Shown here piece by piece: positions 27,871 through 37,885 of a stretch of DNA of 64,000 nt. The notes beneath the pieces are model-generated. The model did not search any database and was not told the DNA's origin. It saw only the letters and a list, made by a program, of their open reading frames with translations. The translations under genes and the position numbers were made by a program. Source of the stretch: Clostridiales bacterium UBA2432. GTDB taxonomy: Bacteria > Bacillota > Clostridia > Lachnospirales > Vallitaleaceae. Position 1 is the first letter of the stretch. Each line of letters begins with the position of its first letter. The stretch spans positions 18,349 to 82,348 of the forward strand of contig DDQW01000017.1 in assembly GCA_002342805.1 (NCBI GenBank). The letters are read 5' to 3'.

Positions 27871-28830
27871 GTGTTTGTTAAACAACAGAAGAAGGATTCT
27901 GTGCTTCAGATGAAAAAGGTAAGTCTATGGAAAAAGATATGGAAATATAGAGTGTTAACACTGATGTGTTTACCCGCCATTATTTTTTTCTTCGCATTTA
28001 GTTATATGCCCTTACCTGGGATATATGTTGCATTTGTTAAATACAATTATCGTGATGGAATCTTTGGAAGTAATTTTGTGGGACTTCAAAACTTTGAGTT
28101 TCTTGTAGAGAGTGGAAAGTTATTTACTTTGACAAGAAATACGATTCTTTATAATTTAGCATTTATCATATTAGGAAATTTATTCGCAGTAACCGTAGCT
28201 ATTTTGCTCAACGAAATGCAATCGCACCTATTCAAAAAAGTATCTCAAACGATGATGTTTTTACCTTATTTTATTTCGCAGGTGCTTGTCGGAATTCTCG
28301 TGTTTAACTTATTGAACTATGATACCGGATTTGTCAATGGAATTCTTACATCACTAGGAATGGAAAAGTGGCAGCCTTATGCAGATCCGGGGAGTTGGCC
28401 ACCCCTTCTTGTAATCATTTTTTTGTGGCAACAAACAGGCTATAACTCTGTTATATACTTTGCTGCAATTATGGGAATTGATTCAGAGACGATTGAGGCA
28501 GCAAAAGTTGATGGTGCAAACGGGTTTCAAAAAATACGATTTATTATTTTACCCAGTTTAAGACCAACGATTGTTATTTTACTTCTATTTGCCCTTGGTG
28601 GCATTGTAAAAGGGAATTTTGGTTTGTTCTATAACATAATAGGAACAAACTCCTTATTATATGGTACGACAGATATTATCGAAACCTTTGTATATCGAGC
28701 AACCATGACCGATTTTAACTTCTCAACAGCTTCAGCAGTTGGATTGTATCAATCGATTGTTGGATTTGTGATTGTTATGACAGCAAACTATATTGTCAGG
28801 AAAATTGAACCGGATTACGCCCTGTTCTAA
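27871..28830 (+). CDS. ABC transporter permease, LplB/YteP type
   Basis: About 319-residue permease with six membrane segments, of the LplB group that imports complex oligosaccharides. The start is uncertain: GGGAG at 27856-27860 favours GTG 27865 or 27871, while ATG 27910 gives the N-terminus (MKKVSLWKKIWKYR) most like the family. SYMPLPGIYVAFVKYNYRDG near the first segment and the EAA loop SETIEAAKVDGANGFQKIRF near residue 210 are diagnostic. No ATPase gene is nearby, so a shared MsmX-like ATPase is expected. First gene of the operon behind the double operator. Confidence 0.92.
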   Translation: MFVKQQKKDSVLQMKKVSLWKKIWKYRVLTLMCLPAIIFFFAFSYMPLPGIYVAFVKYNYRDGIFGSNFVGLQNFEFLVESGKLFTLTRNTILYNLAFIILGNLFAVTVAILLNEMQSHLFKKVSQTMMFLPYFISQVLVGILVFNLLNYDTGFVNGILTSLGMEKWQPYADPGSWPPLLVIIFLWQQTGYNSVIYFAAIMGIDSETIEAAKVDGANGFQKIRFIILPSLRPTIVILLLFALGGIVKGNFGLFYNIIGTNSLLYGTTDIIETFVYRATMTDFNFSTASAVGLYQSIVGFVIVMTANYIVRKIEPDYALF

Positions 28831-28875
28831 TAAGGTCTAATGGAATAGTAATAGAAATCATAATGGAGGCTCATC

Positions 28876-29796
28876 ATGAAAATAAAAATGAAGAATACAG
28901 AAAAAAACAGCAAGGTTAAGTTAGGAGTTACCGATCGAATTATTCGAGGGTTTGGATATATTTTTGTTACAATCTATGCACTTGCGTGTATATTTCCTTT
29001 TCTTATTATCGTGGGAAGTTCCTTTACATCGGAAGAAGTCATCCGTGCAGAAGGGGTGCAACTGATACCCAAAGATCTTACGTTAATGGCTTATGAAATG
29101 GTTACAAAGAGTGGAGGTATTTGGAAATCCTATGTATTGACAATTATAATCACTGGAGTTGGAACGGTTATTGGACTTATGATTATTGCTATGACAGGTT
29201 ATGCTCTTCAGAGAAAAGATTTTCCCTTTCGTAATGTTATTTCTTTTTACATTTATTTCACAAGCTTGTTCTCAGCGGGGCTTGCGCCTTATTATTTGTT
29301 GATGACACAGACATATAAGTTGAAAGATAATTATCTAGCGGTTTTACTTCCGCTAATGATGTCCCCGTGGTTAATAATTTTGATGAAAAACTTTGTAAAA
29401 GCGATTCCACATGAAATCACAGAATCCGGAAAAATAGACGGTGCAGGCGATATGACTATTTTTATAAAACTGATTTTTCCCATGCTAAAACCGGCACTAG
29501 CAACGATTGGATTATTTTTAGCACTAGGCTATTGGAATGAATGGTATCAGTCCTCATTATTTTTAAGTAGTCGAGTTGATGTCAAGCCATTACAATATAC
29601 TCTTTATGAAGTCGTTAATAAAATGGATGCACTGAAAAATTCCGTCGCAGGTCAATATGTTTCCTTAGCTGATATTCCGACAGAGAGTGTCAAAATGGCA
29701 AATGCAGTGTTAGCTACCGGACCTATTGTATTGTTTTATCCTTTTGTACAAAAATACTTTATTAGCGGGATTACCGTTGGAGCAGTCAAAGGGTGA
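28876..29796 (+). CDS. ABC transporter permease, LplC/YtcP type
   Basis: 306-residue partner permease. GGAGG lies 7 bases before the ATG. FPFLIIVGSSFTSEEVIRAEG follows the first membrane segment and the EAA loop is HEITESGKIDGAGDMTIFIK near residue 180. The C-terminus KYFISGITVGAVKG is the group's hallmark. With the previous gene product it forms an oligosaccharide channel. Confidence 0.94.
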   Translation: MKIKMKNTEKNSKVKLGVTDRIIRGFGYIFVTIYALACIFPFLIIVGSSFTSEEVIRAEGVQLIPKDLTLMAYEMVTKSGGIWKSYVLTIIITGVGTVIGLMIIAMTGYALQRKDFPFRNVISFYIYFTSLFSAGLAPYYLLMTQTYKLKDNYLAVLLPLMMSPWLIILMKNFVKAIPHEITESGKIDGAGDMTIFIKLIFPMLKPALATIGLFLALGYWNEWYQSSLFLSSRVDVKPLQYTLYEVVNKMDALKNSVAGQYVSLADIPTESVKMANAVLATGPIVLFYPFVQKYFISGITVGAVKG

Positions 29797-29893
29797 GGCG
29801 CTTTTTGAAGAGGGAAAGATTATTGCTTTACAAATGTAAAGATGATAATACATGTCAATCAAAATTTTAAGATGGAGAAAGATGGAGGTAGTT

Positions 29894-31528
29894 ATGAAGA
29901 AGAAGGTACTTGCAATTGTATTGGTAATGATTATGATTTTAGGATTAACAGCTTGTGGATCTTCAGAATCGGGAACAAACGAAGAGGGTAACCAAACATC
30001 AAATGGAAACACGACATCTGAAGACAATACTTCGAGCGATAGCGAAGCGGATACAGACGAACATGTGGTTATAACGTATATGGTAACTGGGGATAAACCG
30101 GATGGAGACAAAGCTGCAAGATTAGACGAAATGCTTGAAGAATTAAACGGAATATTAACAGAAAAAGTAAATGCAGAATTAGAGATTTATTACATCGGAT
30201 GGACCGATTACTTATCAAATTATAACTTGACATTAGCACAGATGGACGGAAGTGTTGACCTTGTAGGAACAGCTTCAGATTGGCTAGATGCTTGGCCGAA
30301 CGCAAAAAACGGGGCATTTCTTGAGCTGTCTGAAGATATGCTTAAAACATATGCACCACAAACATGGGAAAGCGTTAGCGAAGACCATTGGGAATTGTGT
30401 AAATATAACGGAGAGATTTATTTAATGCCTGAAAACAATTACGCGCAATGGACGAATCATGGCTATGTATATCGTCTTGACTGGGCGAAGGAAGCCGGAC
30501 TCGAAAACGGTGTTCACAGTTGGGAAGATATGACGGAATATTTTAAATATGTTAAGGAAAATTATCCCGATGTTATTCCTTGGGATTCAGACGGCACGCA
30601 TTATGCACAAATGGCAAATGGTTGGATTGCTTCACATAGTGATTTTGTAGCAGTCGACGGTATTGCGTCTGGAGCATTATGGGGAGGAACAAAAGACGAT
30701 TTATTTACAATTATGACGCCGGCGTATACAGAGACAGAGATGATGGTTGAATATGCGAAATTAATGAAAGAATGGGATGAAATCGGAGTATGGAAAACAG
30801 ATGTTTTGAATAATACAGCATCTTCAAACCGAGATGATTTTCGAATTGGACGTGTAGGAGCAGAGCAACATCATACTCAAACATGGACGGATTTATGTAG
30901 TGCAACAGAAGCAAATACGATTTACAAAGATGATCCAGATGCTGAAGCAGGATTTTTCTATTTTGGTGAAGAAGCGCAAAACGTTGTCGCATTATCAATT
31001 ACCCATGGTGCAATGGCTGTTTCAGCAGCAAGTGAAAATCCTGAACGCGCACTTATGGTATATGATTTGCTAAGAAATGATCCTGAATGCTACAAACTTC
31101 TTTGCTATGGAATTGAAGGTGTTTCCTATGAAATCAATGACGAAGGCCTCCGTACAACACCGGATGGATATAATTCGGATATAGATAACATTAATGGTAT
31201 GACAAACTGGTGGTGGGGACGTAACGACGATCTTGAAATCAAGGATGCAAGCAGAAATTGGGAAGCAATTGATGCGATGTACGCGGAATATGACAAGATT
31301 AAGATAGACTACCCTTATGGACAGTTCGTTCCGGAAGTAGATGATATCCAAGGAAAAATTCAAAATGTTAACGAAGTTTATACAAACTATACGAAACAGA
31401 TTTCCTTCGGAAAATATCCGGGAACAGCAGAAGAAATTGTTGCCGAAATGCAAGCAGCTTTAAAACAAGCAGGCATTGAAGATGTAACCGCTGCTCTCCA
31501 AGTACAGTTTGACACATTATACAAATAA
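29894..31528 (+). CDS. Oligosaccharide-binding lipoprotein, LplA type (SBP family 1)
   Basis: 544-residue lipoprotein from ATG 29894, with GGAGG 5 bases upstream; the longer open frame to 29852 lacks a site. The signal peptide ends in the lipobox LGLTAC (Cys20), then a Ser/Thr/Asn-rich linker. The large binding domain has VITYMVTGDKPDGDKAARLDE at its start and NNYAQWTNHGYVYRLDWAKEAG in the middle, as in LplA-like proteins for long oligosaccharides. With the GH35 and GH2 genes downstream, a galactan or other beta-galactoside oligomer is the likely ligand (inference). A terminator-type hairpin follows. Confidence 0.92.
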   Translation: MKKKVLAIVLVMIMILGLTACGSSESGTNEEGNQTSNGNTTSEDNTSSDSEADTDEHVVITYMVTGDKPDGDKAARLDEMLEELNGILTEKVNAELEIYYIGWTDYLSNYNLTLAQMDGSVDLVGTASDWLDAWPNAKNGAFLELSEDMLKTYAPQTWESVSEDHWELCKYNGEIYLMPENNYAQWTNHGYVYRLDWAKEAGLENGVHSWEDMTEYFKYVKENYPDVIPWDSDGTHYAQMANGWIASHSDFVAVDGIASGALWGGTKDDLFTIMTPAYTETEMMVEYAKLMKEWDEIGVWKTDVLNNTASSNRDDFRIGRVGAEQHHTQTWTDLCSATEANTIYKDDPDAEAGFFYFGEEAQNVVALSITHGAMAVSAASENPERALMVYDLLRNDPECYKLLCYGIEGVSYEINDEGLRTTPDGYNSDIDNINGMTNWWWGRNDDLEIKDASRNWEAIDAMYAEYDKIKIDYPYGQFVPEVDDIQGKIQNVNEVYTNYTKQISFGKYPGTAEEIVAEMQAALKQAGIEDVTAALQVQFDTLYK

Positions 31529-31568
31529 GGTATAATAATCAGTAAATGTGATACTGTTAGATGAATGT

Positions 31569-31615
31569 GGAGTGTTGATTATATAACAGGTCAACACTCC
31601 CTTTCTTTGTGTTTT
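31569..31615 (+). terminator. Intrinsic terminator inside the beta-galactoside unit
   Basis: A perfect 10-base stem, GGAGTGTTGA and TCAACACTCC, with a 12-base loop is followed by CTTTCTTTGTGTTTT. It sits between the binding-protein and GH35 genes, so it probably lowers enzyme expression relative to the importer. Confidence 0.75.
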
Positions 31616-31668
31616 AGGGCAGTCCGATAGAAGCGTGTTACATATACTGAAAACATAGGAGATAGATC

Positions 31669-33414
31669 ATGAGCAAGTTTGAGATAAGAGATACATTTTA
31701 TTTAGATGGAGAGAAATTTAAAATTATTTCCGGTGCGATTCATTATTTTCGCACAGTGCCACAATATTGGCAAGATCGATTGGAAAAATGTAAAGCAATG
31801 GGATGTAACACTGTCGAGACATATATTCCATGGAATGCACATGAACCGGAAAAAGGTATTTTCCACTTTGAAGGAATGCTGGATATTGAAAAATTTATAC
31901 AGATAGCTCAAGATATTGGCCTTTATGTAATCATCCGTCCGTCACCATATATTTGTGCAGAATGGGAATTTGGTGGGTTACCGGCATGGTTATTAAATGA
32001 AGAGAAGATGAAGATCCGTGCAAATAATCCGGCGTTTTTAAAAGCAGTGGATGATTATTATGGTGTGCTTCTTCCCAAAATAGTACCTTATCAGATTGAT
32101 CATGGCGGTAAAGTTATTTTGATGCAAGTGGAAAATGAATATGGCTATTATGCAAATGATACTGCCTATATGGAAGCGATAAAAACACTGATGATAAAAC
32201 ATGGTGTGACGGTTCCGTTGGTTACCTCGGATGGCCCTTTTACAGATAGCTTAAAGGGAGGAAGTATTGAAGGGGTTTTGCCAACAGGAAATTTTGGCTC
32301 AAAGACAGAAGAACGTTTTGCGACGTTAAGTCAATATACGAATGGTGGCCCTCTTATGTGTACCGAATTTTGGGTGGGGTGGTTTGATCACTGGGGTAAT
32401 GGTGGACATATGCGAGGGAATCTAGAAGAAAGCGCAAAAGACCTAGATAAAATGTTGGAAATAGGACATGTAAACATATATATGTTTGTAGGAGGAACCA
32501 ACTTTGGCTTTATGAATGGGTCAAATTATTATGATGCTTTAACACCGGATGTAACGTCCTATGATTATGATGCGGTATTAACGGAAGATGGTCAACGGAC
32601 AGAAAAATATTATCGATATCAAGAGGTTATTTCGAAATACCGAAAAATTCCGGACGTAACGTTGACAACAACGATTCAAAGAAAGGCTTATGGACGTTTA
32701 AATGTAAACGAAAAAGTAAGCTTGTTTTCTGTATTAGAGGATATAAGTACGCCAATAGAAAATCCGCACCCTCAATCAATGGAACGTTTGGGGCAATACT
32801 ATGGATATATTTTATATAGAAGTAGATTGCACACGGAGGAGAAGCTCGAAAAAATCCGTCTATGGGAAGCGAATGATCGTGCGAATATTTTTGTTGGAGA
32901 AAAACCGGTCTTAACCTTATATGATCTAGAACTCTTAAACGAACATATACTAGATATTGAGATAGAAAAAAATGAAGTCATGGATATTTTAGTCGAAAAT
33001 ATGGGGCGTGTGAATTTTGGCCCACGAATGGAAAGACAACGAAAGGGAATTGATCAATGTGTTCAGATTAATGGACATATGCATAATGGATGGACCCAAT
33101 ATTCATTAACGCTTAATCAAGTCGAACATATTGATTTTTCCAAAGCTTATAAGGAAAAGACCCCTGCTTTTTATCGATTTACCGTTGAAGTGAATGAAAT
33201 TGGAGACACATTTCTCGATTTTGAGGGATGGGGAAAAGGATGTGTTTTTGTTAATGGCATGAATATAGGAAGATTCTGGGAAATTGGTCCACAAAAACGT
33301 CTTTATATTCCGGGACCATTATTAAAGCAAGGTGAGAATGAGATTATTATTTTTGAGACTGAAGGGAAAGTCAGAGATACGATTAATTTAATGGACCAAC
33401 CCAATATTGGCTGA
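31669..33414 (+). CDS. Glycoside hydrolase family 35 beta-galactosidase
   Basis: 581-residue GH35 retaining beta-galactosidase, without signal peptide and so cytoplasmic. The TIM barrel shows GAIHYFRTVPQYWQDRLEK, YIPWNAHEPEKG and RPSPYICAEWEFGGLPAWLL. The acid/base is Glu157 (QVENEYGYY) and the nucleophile Glu233 (MCTEFWVGWFDHWG). Two small C-terminal beta domains end with GKGCVFVNGMNIGRFWEIGP. It releases terminal galactose from imported oligosaccharides. The GH2 gene starts 13 bases after it. GGAG precedes the ATG by about 8 bases. Confidence 0.95.
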   Translation: MSKFEIRDTFYLDGEKFKIISGAIHYFRTVPQYWQDRLEKCKAMGCNTVETYIPWNAHEPEKGIFHFEGMLDIEKFIQIAQDIGLYVIIRPSPYICAEWEFGGLPAWLLNEEKMKIRANNPAFLKAVDDYYGVLLPKIVPYQIDHGGKVILMQVENEYGYYANDTAYMEAIKTLMIKHGVTVPLVTSDGPFTDSLKGGSIEGVLPTGNFGSKTEERFATLSQYTNGGPLMCTEFWVGWFDHWGNGGHMRGNLEESAKDLDKMLEIGHVNIYMFVGGTNFGFMNGSNYYDALTPDVTSYDYDAVLTEDGQRTEKYYRYQEVISKYRKIPDVTLTTTIQRKAYGRLNVNEKVSLFSVLEDISTPIENPHPQSMERLGQYYGYILYRSRLHTEEKLEKIRLWEANDRANIFVGEKPVLTLYDLELLNEHILDIEIEKNEVMDILVENMGRVNFGPRMERQRKGIDQCVQINGHMHNGWTQYSLTLNQVEHIDFSKAYKEKTPAFYRFTVEVNEIGDTFLDFEGWGKGCVFVNGMNIGRFWEIGPQKRLYIPGPLLKQGENEIIIFETEGKVRDTINLMDQPNIG

Positions 33415-33427
33415 TGGAGGTGTGCGT

Positions 33428-35809
33428 ATGGATAAAACAATATTAGCACTAAACGAAGGATGGCGTTTCGATCTAGGTGAGTGTGAAGATGCGTGGTATA
33501 AAGGATATAGTATAGATCATTGGAAGAAAGTGATGATTCCCCATGATTGGTCGGTCGAAAGTCCTTTTTCCAAAGAGTATTCAAGTGGAACCGGTTATTT
33601 GTCCGGCGGTATTGGATGGTATCGTCTTCGTTTTCAACTACCTGAAATGTATAGAGGAAAACGTATACGGCTTGTTTTTGACGGTGTTTATAAAAATAGT
33701 CAAGTTTGGTGTAACAGTTATTACTTAGGAAAACGACCGAACGGATATATTAGTTTTTCCTACGATATTAGCGACTTTGTATCCTTTGGCAAGACGGATA
33801 ATGGGATTAGTGTTAAAGTAACACACACTGATTTAGCGGACTCGAGATGGTTTACCGGAAGCGGAATCACAAGAAAAGTATGGTTGATGATTGAAGAGGC
33901 TGTTCATCCGGCAGAATATGGATGTGTGTTTAAAGGGGAACAAGTCGTGCACCGGATTGTAAATACGACACAAAAACCGGTAAATGTTCGTGTGATAACA
34001 GAATTTTATCGAAAAGACGGTGAAAAAGAAGCACGTTTTGAAGGTATGACGCAGATTAAACCGGATGGTGAACAAGAACTTCTTCTTGAGACGAAGGTTG
34101 AAAATCCATTTCTTTGGTCACCACAAAATCCTTATTTATATAAAATGAAATCATGGTATCAGGTAGATGAAGGAGAAGCGAACCTTGTTGATGAACAAAA
34201 CATCGGTTTTAGACATATTGTATTTGATGCAGAAAAAGGCTTTTTCTTAAATGGAATAGCGACAAAAATAAAAGGGGTTTGTGTACATCATGACGGAGGT
34301 TGTCTTGGAGCGGCAATGAAATCTGAAGTATGGCAACGAAGGCTCAGTTTATTGAAAGAATGCGGTTGCAACGCGATTCGATGTAGTCATAACCCACATA
34401 TGCCGGAACTTTATGACTTATGCGATCAAATGGGATTTTTAGTGATGGATGAAGCTTTTGATGAATGGGAGAATGCAAAAAATAAGTGGTCAACCGGACA
34501 TAATGTGTATCCACCAAAACATCAAGGATATTACGAGGATTTTCATCAGTGGCATGAAGCGGATTTGCGTGCAATGGTACAACGAGATCGCAATCATCCA
34601 TCGGTGATTATGTGGAGTATAGGTAATGAGATTGACTATCCCAATGATCCATATTGCCATCCCTTATTTGAAACCATGACCGGTAATAATGATGCGAATA
34701 AGCCGGAAGCAGAACGCAGGTATGATTCAAATAAACCGAATGCCAATCGACTCCTTCCTATTGCAAAGCAACTTGTAGATATTGTTCGAGAGGAAGATAA
34801 TACGAGACCGATTACATTGGCAGCAGCGTTTCCGGAACTCTCCTCTCGGATTGGATTATTTGATGTTTTGGATGTCGTCGGTTATAATTACAAGGAGCAC
34901 TTATATGTAGACGATCATCAGCGCTTTCCAACGATTCCATTACTTGGAAGCGAAAATAGCCACAGTTATCAGGCGTGGCGAGCGGTTAAGGACAATGATT
35001 ACATCAGTGGACAATTTCTCTGGACCGGTATTGATTATCTTGGGGAAGCCAAAGGATGGCCGATTCACGGGTCGCAAGCCGGAATTATGACAACTGCGGG
35101 TTTTGCCAAACCGGAATTTGATGAAAGAAAAACTTTTTGGTGTAACGAAAACGCAATTTATATTGTGACGCAAAAAGACGATGAATCGGTTAATCGATGG
35201 TCATCGATGAGTAAAAGCTGGAATTATGAAGCGGATGAAAAAGTTTGCGTCAAATGCTATGCGACATTAAACCAAGAAGACGTTTATGTTGAACTTAGCC
35301 GTAATGGAAAGGTTGTCGGCAAATCGGAACGTTCAAAAGAGGATGGAGCATTTACATTCTCGGTAAACTTTGAAGCGGGAACATTATCCGCTTTGATGTG
35401 CACTAAAGAGGGTGAAATTTTAGCACAATCAAGCCTAATAACAACAAATACTGCTAAAAACATGCACATTCAACTTTATAAAGAAGATGATTTCCTTACA
35501 GGGAAAAGTTGGCAAGAGGTGTCTAGAGAAGTTGGATATATATATCAAGTGATAGTTGAATTACAAGACGACAAAGGACAATGGGTCGTATGGGATGACA
35601 GAATGGTTAGCGTACAAGTTCATGGTGCAGGTGAGTTTGCCGGTATGGATAATGGAAACTTGGCAGATGTGACACCCTTTTCAGTCCAGCAGAGAAAAAC
35701 ATTTAATGGTAAACTCGTGGTATACATCCGACGCGTTGAAAAAGGTAATATTAATATATTTATACAAGACACCAATGCACAGAGCCATGAAATAAAAATC
35801 TTGGAATAG
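33428..35809 (+). CDS. Glycoside hydrolase family 2 beta-galactosidase
   Basis: 793-residue GH2 enzyme from ATG 33428, with GGAGGTG 5 bases upstream. The domains run sugar-binding (LNEGWRFDLGECEDAWYKG, VMIPHDWSVESPF), immunoglobulin-like, TIM barrel (EKGFFLNGIATKIKGVCVHHDGG), then C-terminal beta domains with the AGEFAGMDNGNL stretch common in bacterial beta-galactosidases. The acid/base is Glu401 (SIGNEIDYP) and the nucleophile Glu509 (GSENSHSY). No signal peptide. It probably shares the substrate pool of the GH35 enzyme but acts on other linkages or chain lengths. Confidence 0.94.
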   Translation: MDKTILALNEGWRFDLGECEDAWYKGYSIDHWKKVMIPHDWSVESPFSKEYSSGTGYLSGGIGWYRLRFQLPEMYRGKRIRLVFDGVYKNSQVWCNSYYLGKRPNGYISFSYDISDFVSFGKTDNGISVKVTHTDLADSRWFTGSGITRKVWLMIEEAVHPAEYGCVFKGEQVVHRIVNTTQKPVNVRVITEFYRKDGEKEARFEGMTQIKPDGEQELLLETKVENPFLWSPQNPYLYKMKSWYQVDEGEANLVDEQNIGFRHIVFDAEKGFFLNGIATKIKGVCVHHDGGCLGAAMKSEVWQRRLSLLKECGCNAIRCSHNPHMPELYDLCDQMGFLVMDEAFDEWENAKNKWSTGHNVYPPKHQGYYEDFHQWHEADLRAMVQRDRNHPSVIMWSIGNEIDYPNDPYCHPLFETMTGNNDANKPEAERRYDSNKPNANRLLPIAKQLVDIVREEDNTRPITLAAAFPELSSRIGLFDVLDVVGYNYKEHLYVDDHQRFPTIPLLGSENSHSYQAWRAVKDNDYISGQFLWTGIDYLGEAKGWPIHGSQAGIMTTAGFAKPEFDERKTFWCNENAIYIVTQKDDESVNRWSSMSKSWNYEADEKVCVKCYATLNQEDVYVELSRNGKVVGKSERSKEDGAFTFSVNFEAGTLSALMCTKEGEILAQSSLITTNTAKNMHIQLYKEDDFLTGKSWQEVSREVGYIYQVIVELQDDKGQWVVWDDRMVSVQVHGAGEFAGMDNGNLADVTPFSVQQRKTFNGKLVVYIRRVEKGNINIFIQDTNAQSHEIKILE

Positions 35810-35861
35810 TATGGCAATAAATGCACTATGGTTTCGAAATATGAAAGGATAGGATAAGGCC

Positions 35862-36920
35862 ATGAAAAGTCAAAAGCTTATCGAAGGAAAAGCCATCACA
35901 ATTTATGATATTGCCAAAGAAGCTGGAGTATCTCCGGCAACAGTATCTCGTGTATTAACAAATAAAACAAATGTCAGTCAAAAGAAAAAAGACAAAGTTC
36001 AAGCCTTAATCAATAAATATGACTATCGACCGAATGCCTTAGCAAGAGGGCTTTCTGATACAAAAAGTAAAGTAATCGGTATTATTGCTGCGGACATTCG
36101 TAATCCTTTTTATGCAGAAGTTTTTGTCGCCTGTGAAATTGCAGCCAAAGAGGCCGGTTATACCGTGCTACTCTGTAATTCTTTTGGACTTACAGAGCTT
36201 GAAGAAGAACAACTCGATATGTTACAACAACAAAAAGTTGATGTTATCATTCAATTAGGCGGACGAGCGGATGATTTGATCTCCGATCAAGAATATGTGG
36301 AGAAAGTTAATAGTATAAATAAATACATTCCGATGGTTGTTACCGGAAAACTTGAAGGAACCCAATGTTATCAAGTTCAAATTGATGCGGAAAAAGCAGC
36401 AGAACTAGTGTTAGAGCACTTGATAGGAATGGGACACAAAAAAATTGTACTTATGGGAGGAAGAAAAACCGTCGTTTCAACGTATGCCAAGTATCAAGAA
36501 TATAAAAAAATACTTCAAAAGTACTCCATTGATTTTCATGAAGATAATGTTATTGAAGGAAACTATGATTATGACACAGGTTATGCAAGTATGAATCAAC
36601 TCATTGATAAAAAAAACCTACCAACAGCAGTTGTTGCAATTAATGACTTTTTAGCAGCGGGTGTAATTCGTAGTCTCCACGAACATGGATATGTTATTCC
36701 TGATGATATTTCTGTTGTGAGTTATGACAATGTATATATAGCCAACATGCTTACGCCGAAACTGACCAGTGTGGACTATAATTATGAAGATTTTGGTAAA
36801 GCATTAGTAGAAACGGCTATTTCCATTGTTGAGAAAAAACAGAAGCCCTTATTACAAAAAGTTATTCCAACACTTGTTATCCGTGAAAGCAGTGGAGTAG
36901 CGCCGATGCATTTGAATTAA
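35862..36920 (+). CDS. LacI-family transcriptional regulator of the beta-galactoside unit
   Basis: 352 residues. The LacI helix-turn-helix TIYDIAKEAGVSPATVSRVL lies after a short N-terminal extension of 12 residues, then hinge region NALARGLSDTKSKVIGI and a sugar-binding effector domain with VAINDFLAAGVIRSLHEHGY and ISVVSYDNVYIANMLTPKLT. It is the last gene of the operon, 52 bases after GH2, and most likely controls it through the paired operators at 27763 and 27822. Those sites have the central CG and flanks typical of LacI-family binding. Confidence 0.92.
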   Translation: MKSQKLIEGKAITIYDIAKEAGVSPATVSRVLTNKTNVSQKKKDKVQALINKYDYRPNALARGLSDTKSKVIGIIAADIRNPFYAEVFVACEIAAKEAGYTVLLCNSFGLTELEEEQLDMLQQQKVDVIIQLGGRADDLISDQEYVEKVNSINKYIPMVVTGKLEGTQCYQVQIDAEKAAELVLEHLIGMGHKKIVLMGGRKTVVSTYAKYQEYKKILQKYSIDFHEDNVIEGNYDYDTGYASMNQLIDKKNLPTAVVAINDFLAAGVIRSLHEHGYVIPDDISVVSYDNVYIANMLTPKLTSVDYNYEDFGKALVETAISIVEKKQKPLLQKVIPTLVIRESSGVAPMHLN

Positions 36921-36944
36921 TAGTAGCTTTTACAAGAAAAAATC

Positions 36945-36953
36945 TGTTATAAT
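36945..36953 (+). promoter_or_regulatory. Extended -10 promoter of the hem operon
   Basis: TGTTATAAT is a TGn extended -10 box with perfect TATAAT. No good -35 box is seen at 16-18 bases, which an extended -10 can offset. It lies 23 bases before the hemC ATG. Confidence 0.6.
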
Positions 36954-36976
36954 AGCATGTAAAGGGGGCTCTATCT

Positions 36977-37885
36977 ATGGAACTAAAAATCGGAACCCGT
37001 GGAAGCCGACTTGCGCTTATTCAAACACAGCAAGTGGTGGATGCTATTTTACAGATTGCACCAAACACCAACATAGAGACCGTTATTATCACAACAAAAG
37101 GCGATCGAATTCTGAATAAAAGCCTGGATAAAATTGGTGATAAGGGTCTTTTTGTTGCGGAAATAGAAGAAAAATTACATACAGGTGAGATTGATATAGC
37201 GATTCATTCCATGAAGGACTTGCCTTCGATAATGGATGAAGGATTAGATGTCTTACCGATTCTTAAACGTGAAGACCCGAGAGATGTTCTCGTTACTAGG
37301 CATCCTATTCAAAAAATTACTGACCTAGCTAACTCGCCGATTATTGGAACGGGAAGTCAACGACGCCAACAGCAATTATTAAGCATGAACCCCAATATAG
37401 AGATTGTTCCAATTCGTGGAAATGTGGAAACACGCATTCAAAAGATGTTGGATCAAGCCATGGACGGCACCGTATTGGCCTATGCAGGAATAAACCGCCT
37501 AGGTCTTATTTCAAATACCAAGTATAGGATTATTCCCTTCCATGTACATCAGATGATTCCGGCTCCGGCACAAGGTATGATAGGATGTCAATTACGTAAG
37601 AATGATCAGAACATACGACAACTTATAGAACGACTCGTTGATCCAATAACAAAACGTCAATGTGATGTGGAACGTATTTTCCTAAAAGAAGTTCAAGGAA
37701 GTTGTCATTTACCGATGGGGGCATATTTAGAGATACTTAACGAAGAAGAAGGCCGTATATATGGGCTTTATGGAGATCAAGTCGGTCAGAAAGTCGCTAG
37801 AAAAGAGCAAAACTGTCGATTAGATGAGGCTGAAGCTATGATGAAGACGTTAGCTTATAACTTAGTAAGGAAGGTGAAAGGATGA
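36977..37885 (+). CDS. hemC: Hydroxymethylbilane synthase (porphobilinogen deaminase)
   Basis: 302-residue cytoplasmic enzyme joining four porphobilinogens into hydroxymethylbilane. The N-terminal signature KIGTRGSRLALIQTQQVVDA, SMKDLPSIMDEGL, ARG-rich substrate loops (GTGSQRRQQQLLSMNPN, IRGNVETRIQKM), and the dipyrromethane-cofactor Cys in VQGSCHLPMGAY (about residue 240) are all present, at normal length. First gene of the tetrapyrrole operon; it overlaps the next start by 4 bases. GGGGG lies about 9 bases before the ATG. Confidence 0.97.
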   Translation: MELKIGTRGSRLALIQTQQVVDAILQIAPNTNIETVIITTKGDRILNKSLDKIGDKGLFVAEIEEKLHTGEIDIAIHSMKDLPSIMDEGLDVLPILKREDPRDVLVTRHPIQKITDLANSPIIGTGSQRRQQQLLSMNPNIEIVPIRGNVETRIQKMLDQAMDGTVLAYAGINRLGLISNTKYRIIPFHVHQMIPAPAQGMIGCQLRKNDQNIRQLIERLVDPITKRQCDVERIFLKEVQGSCHLPMGAYLEILNEEEGRIYGLYGDQVGQKVARKEQNCRLDEAEAMMKTLAYNLVRKVKG

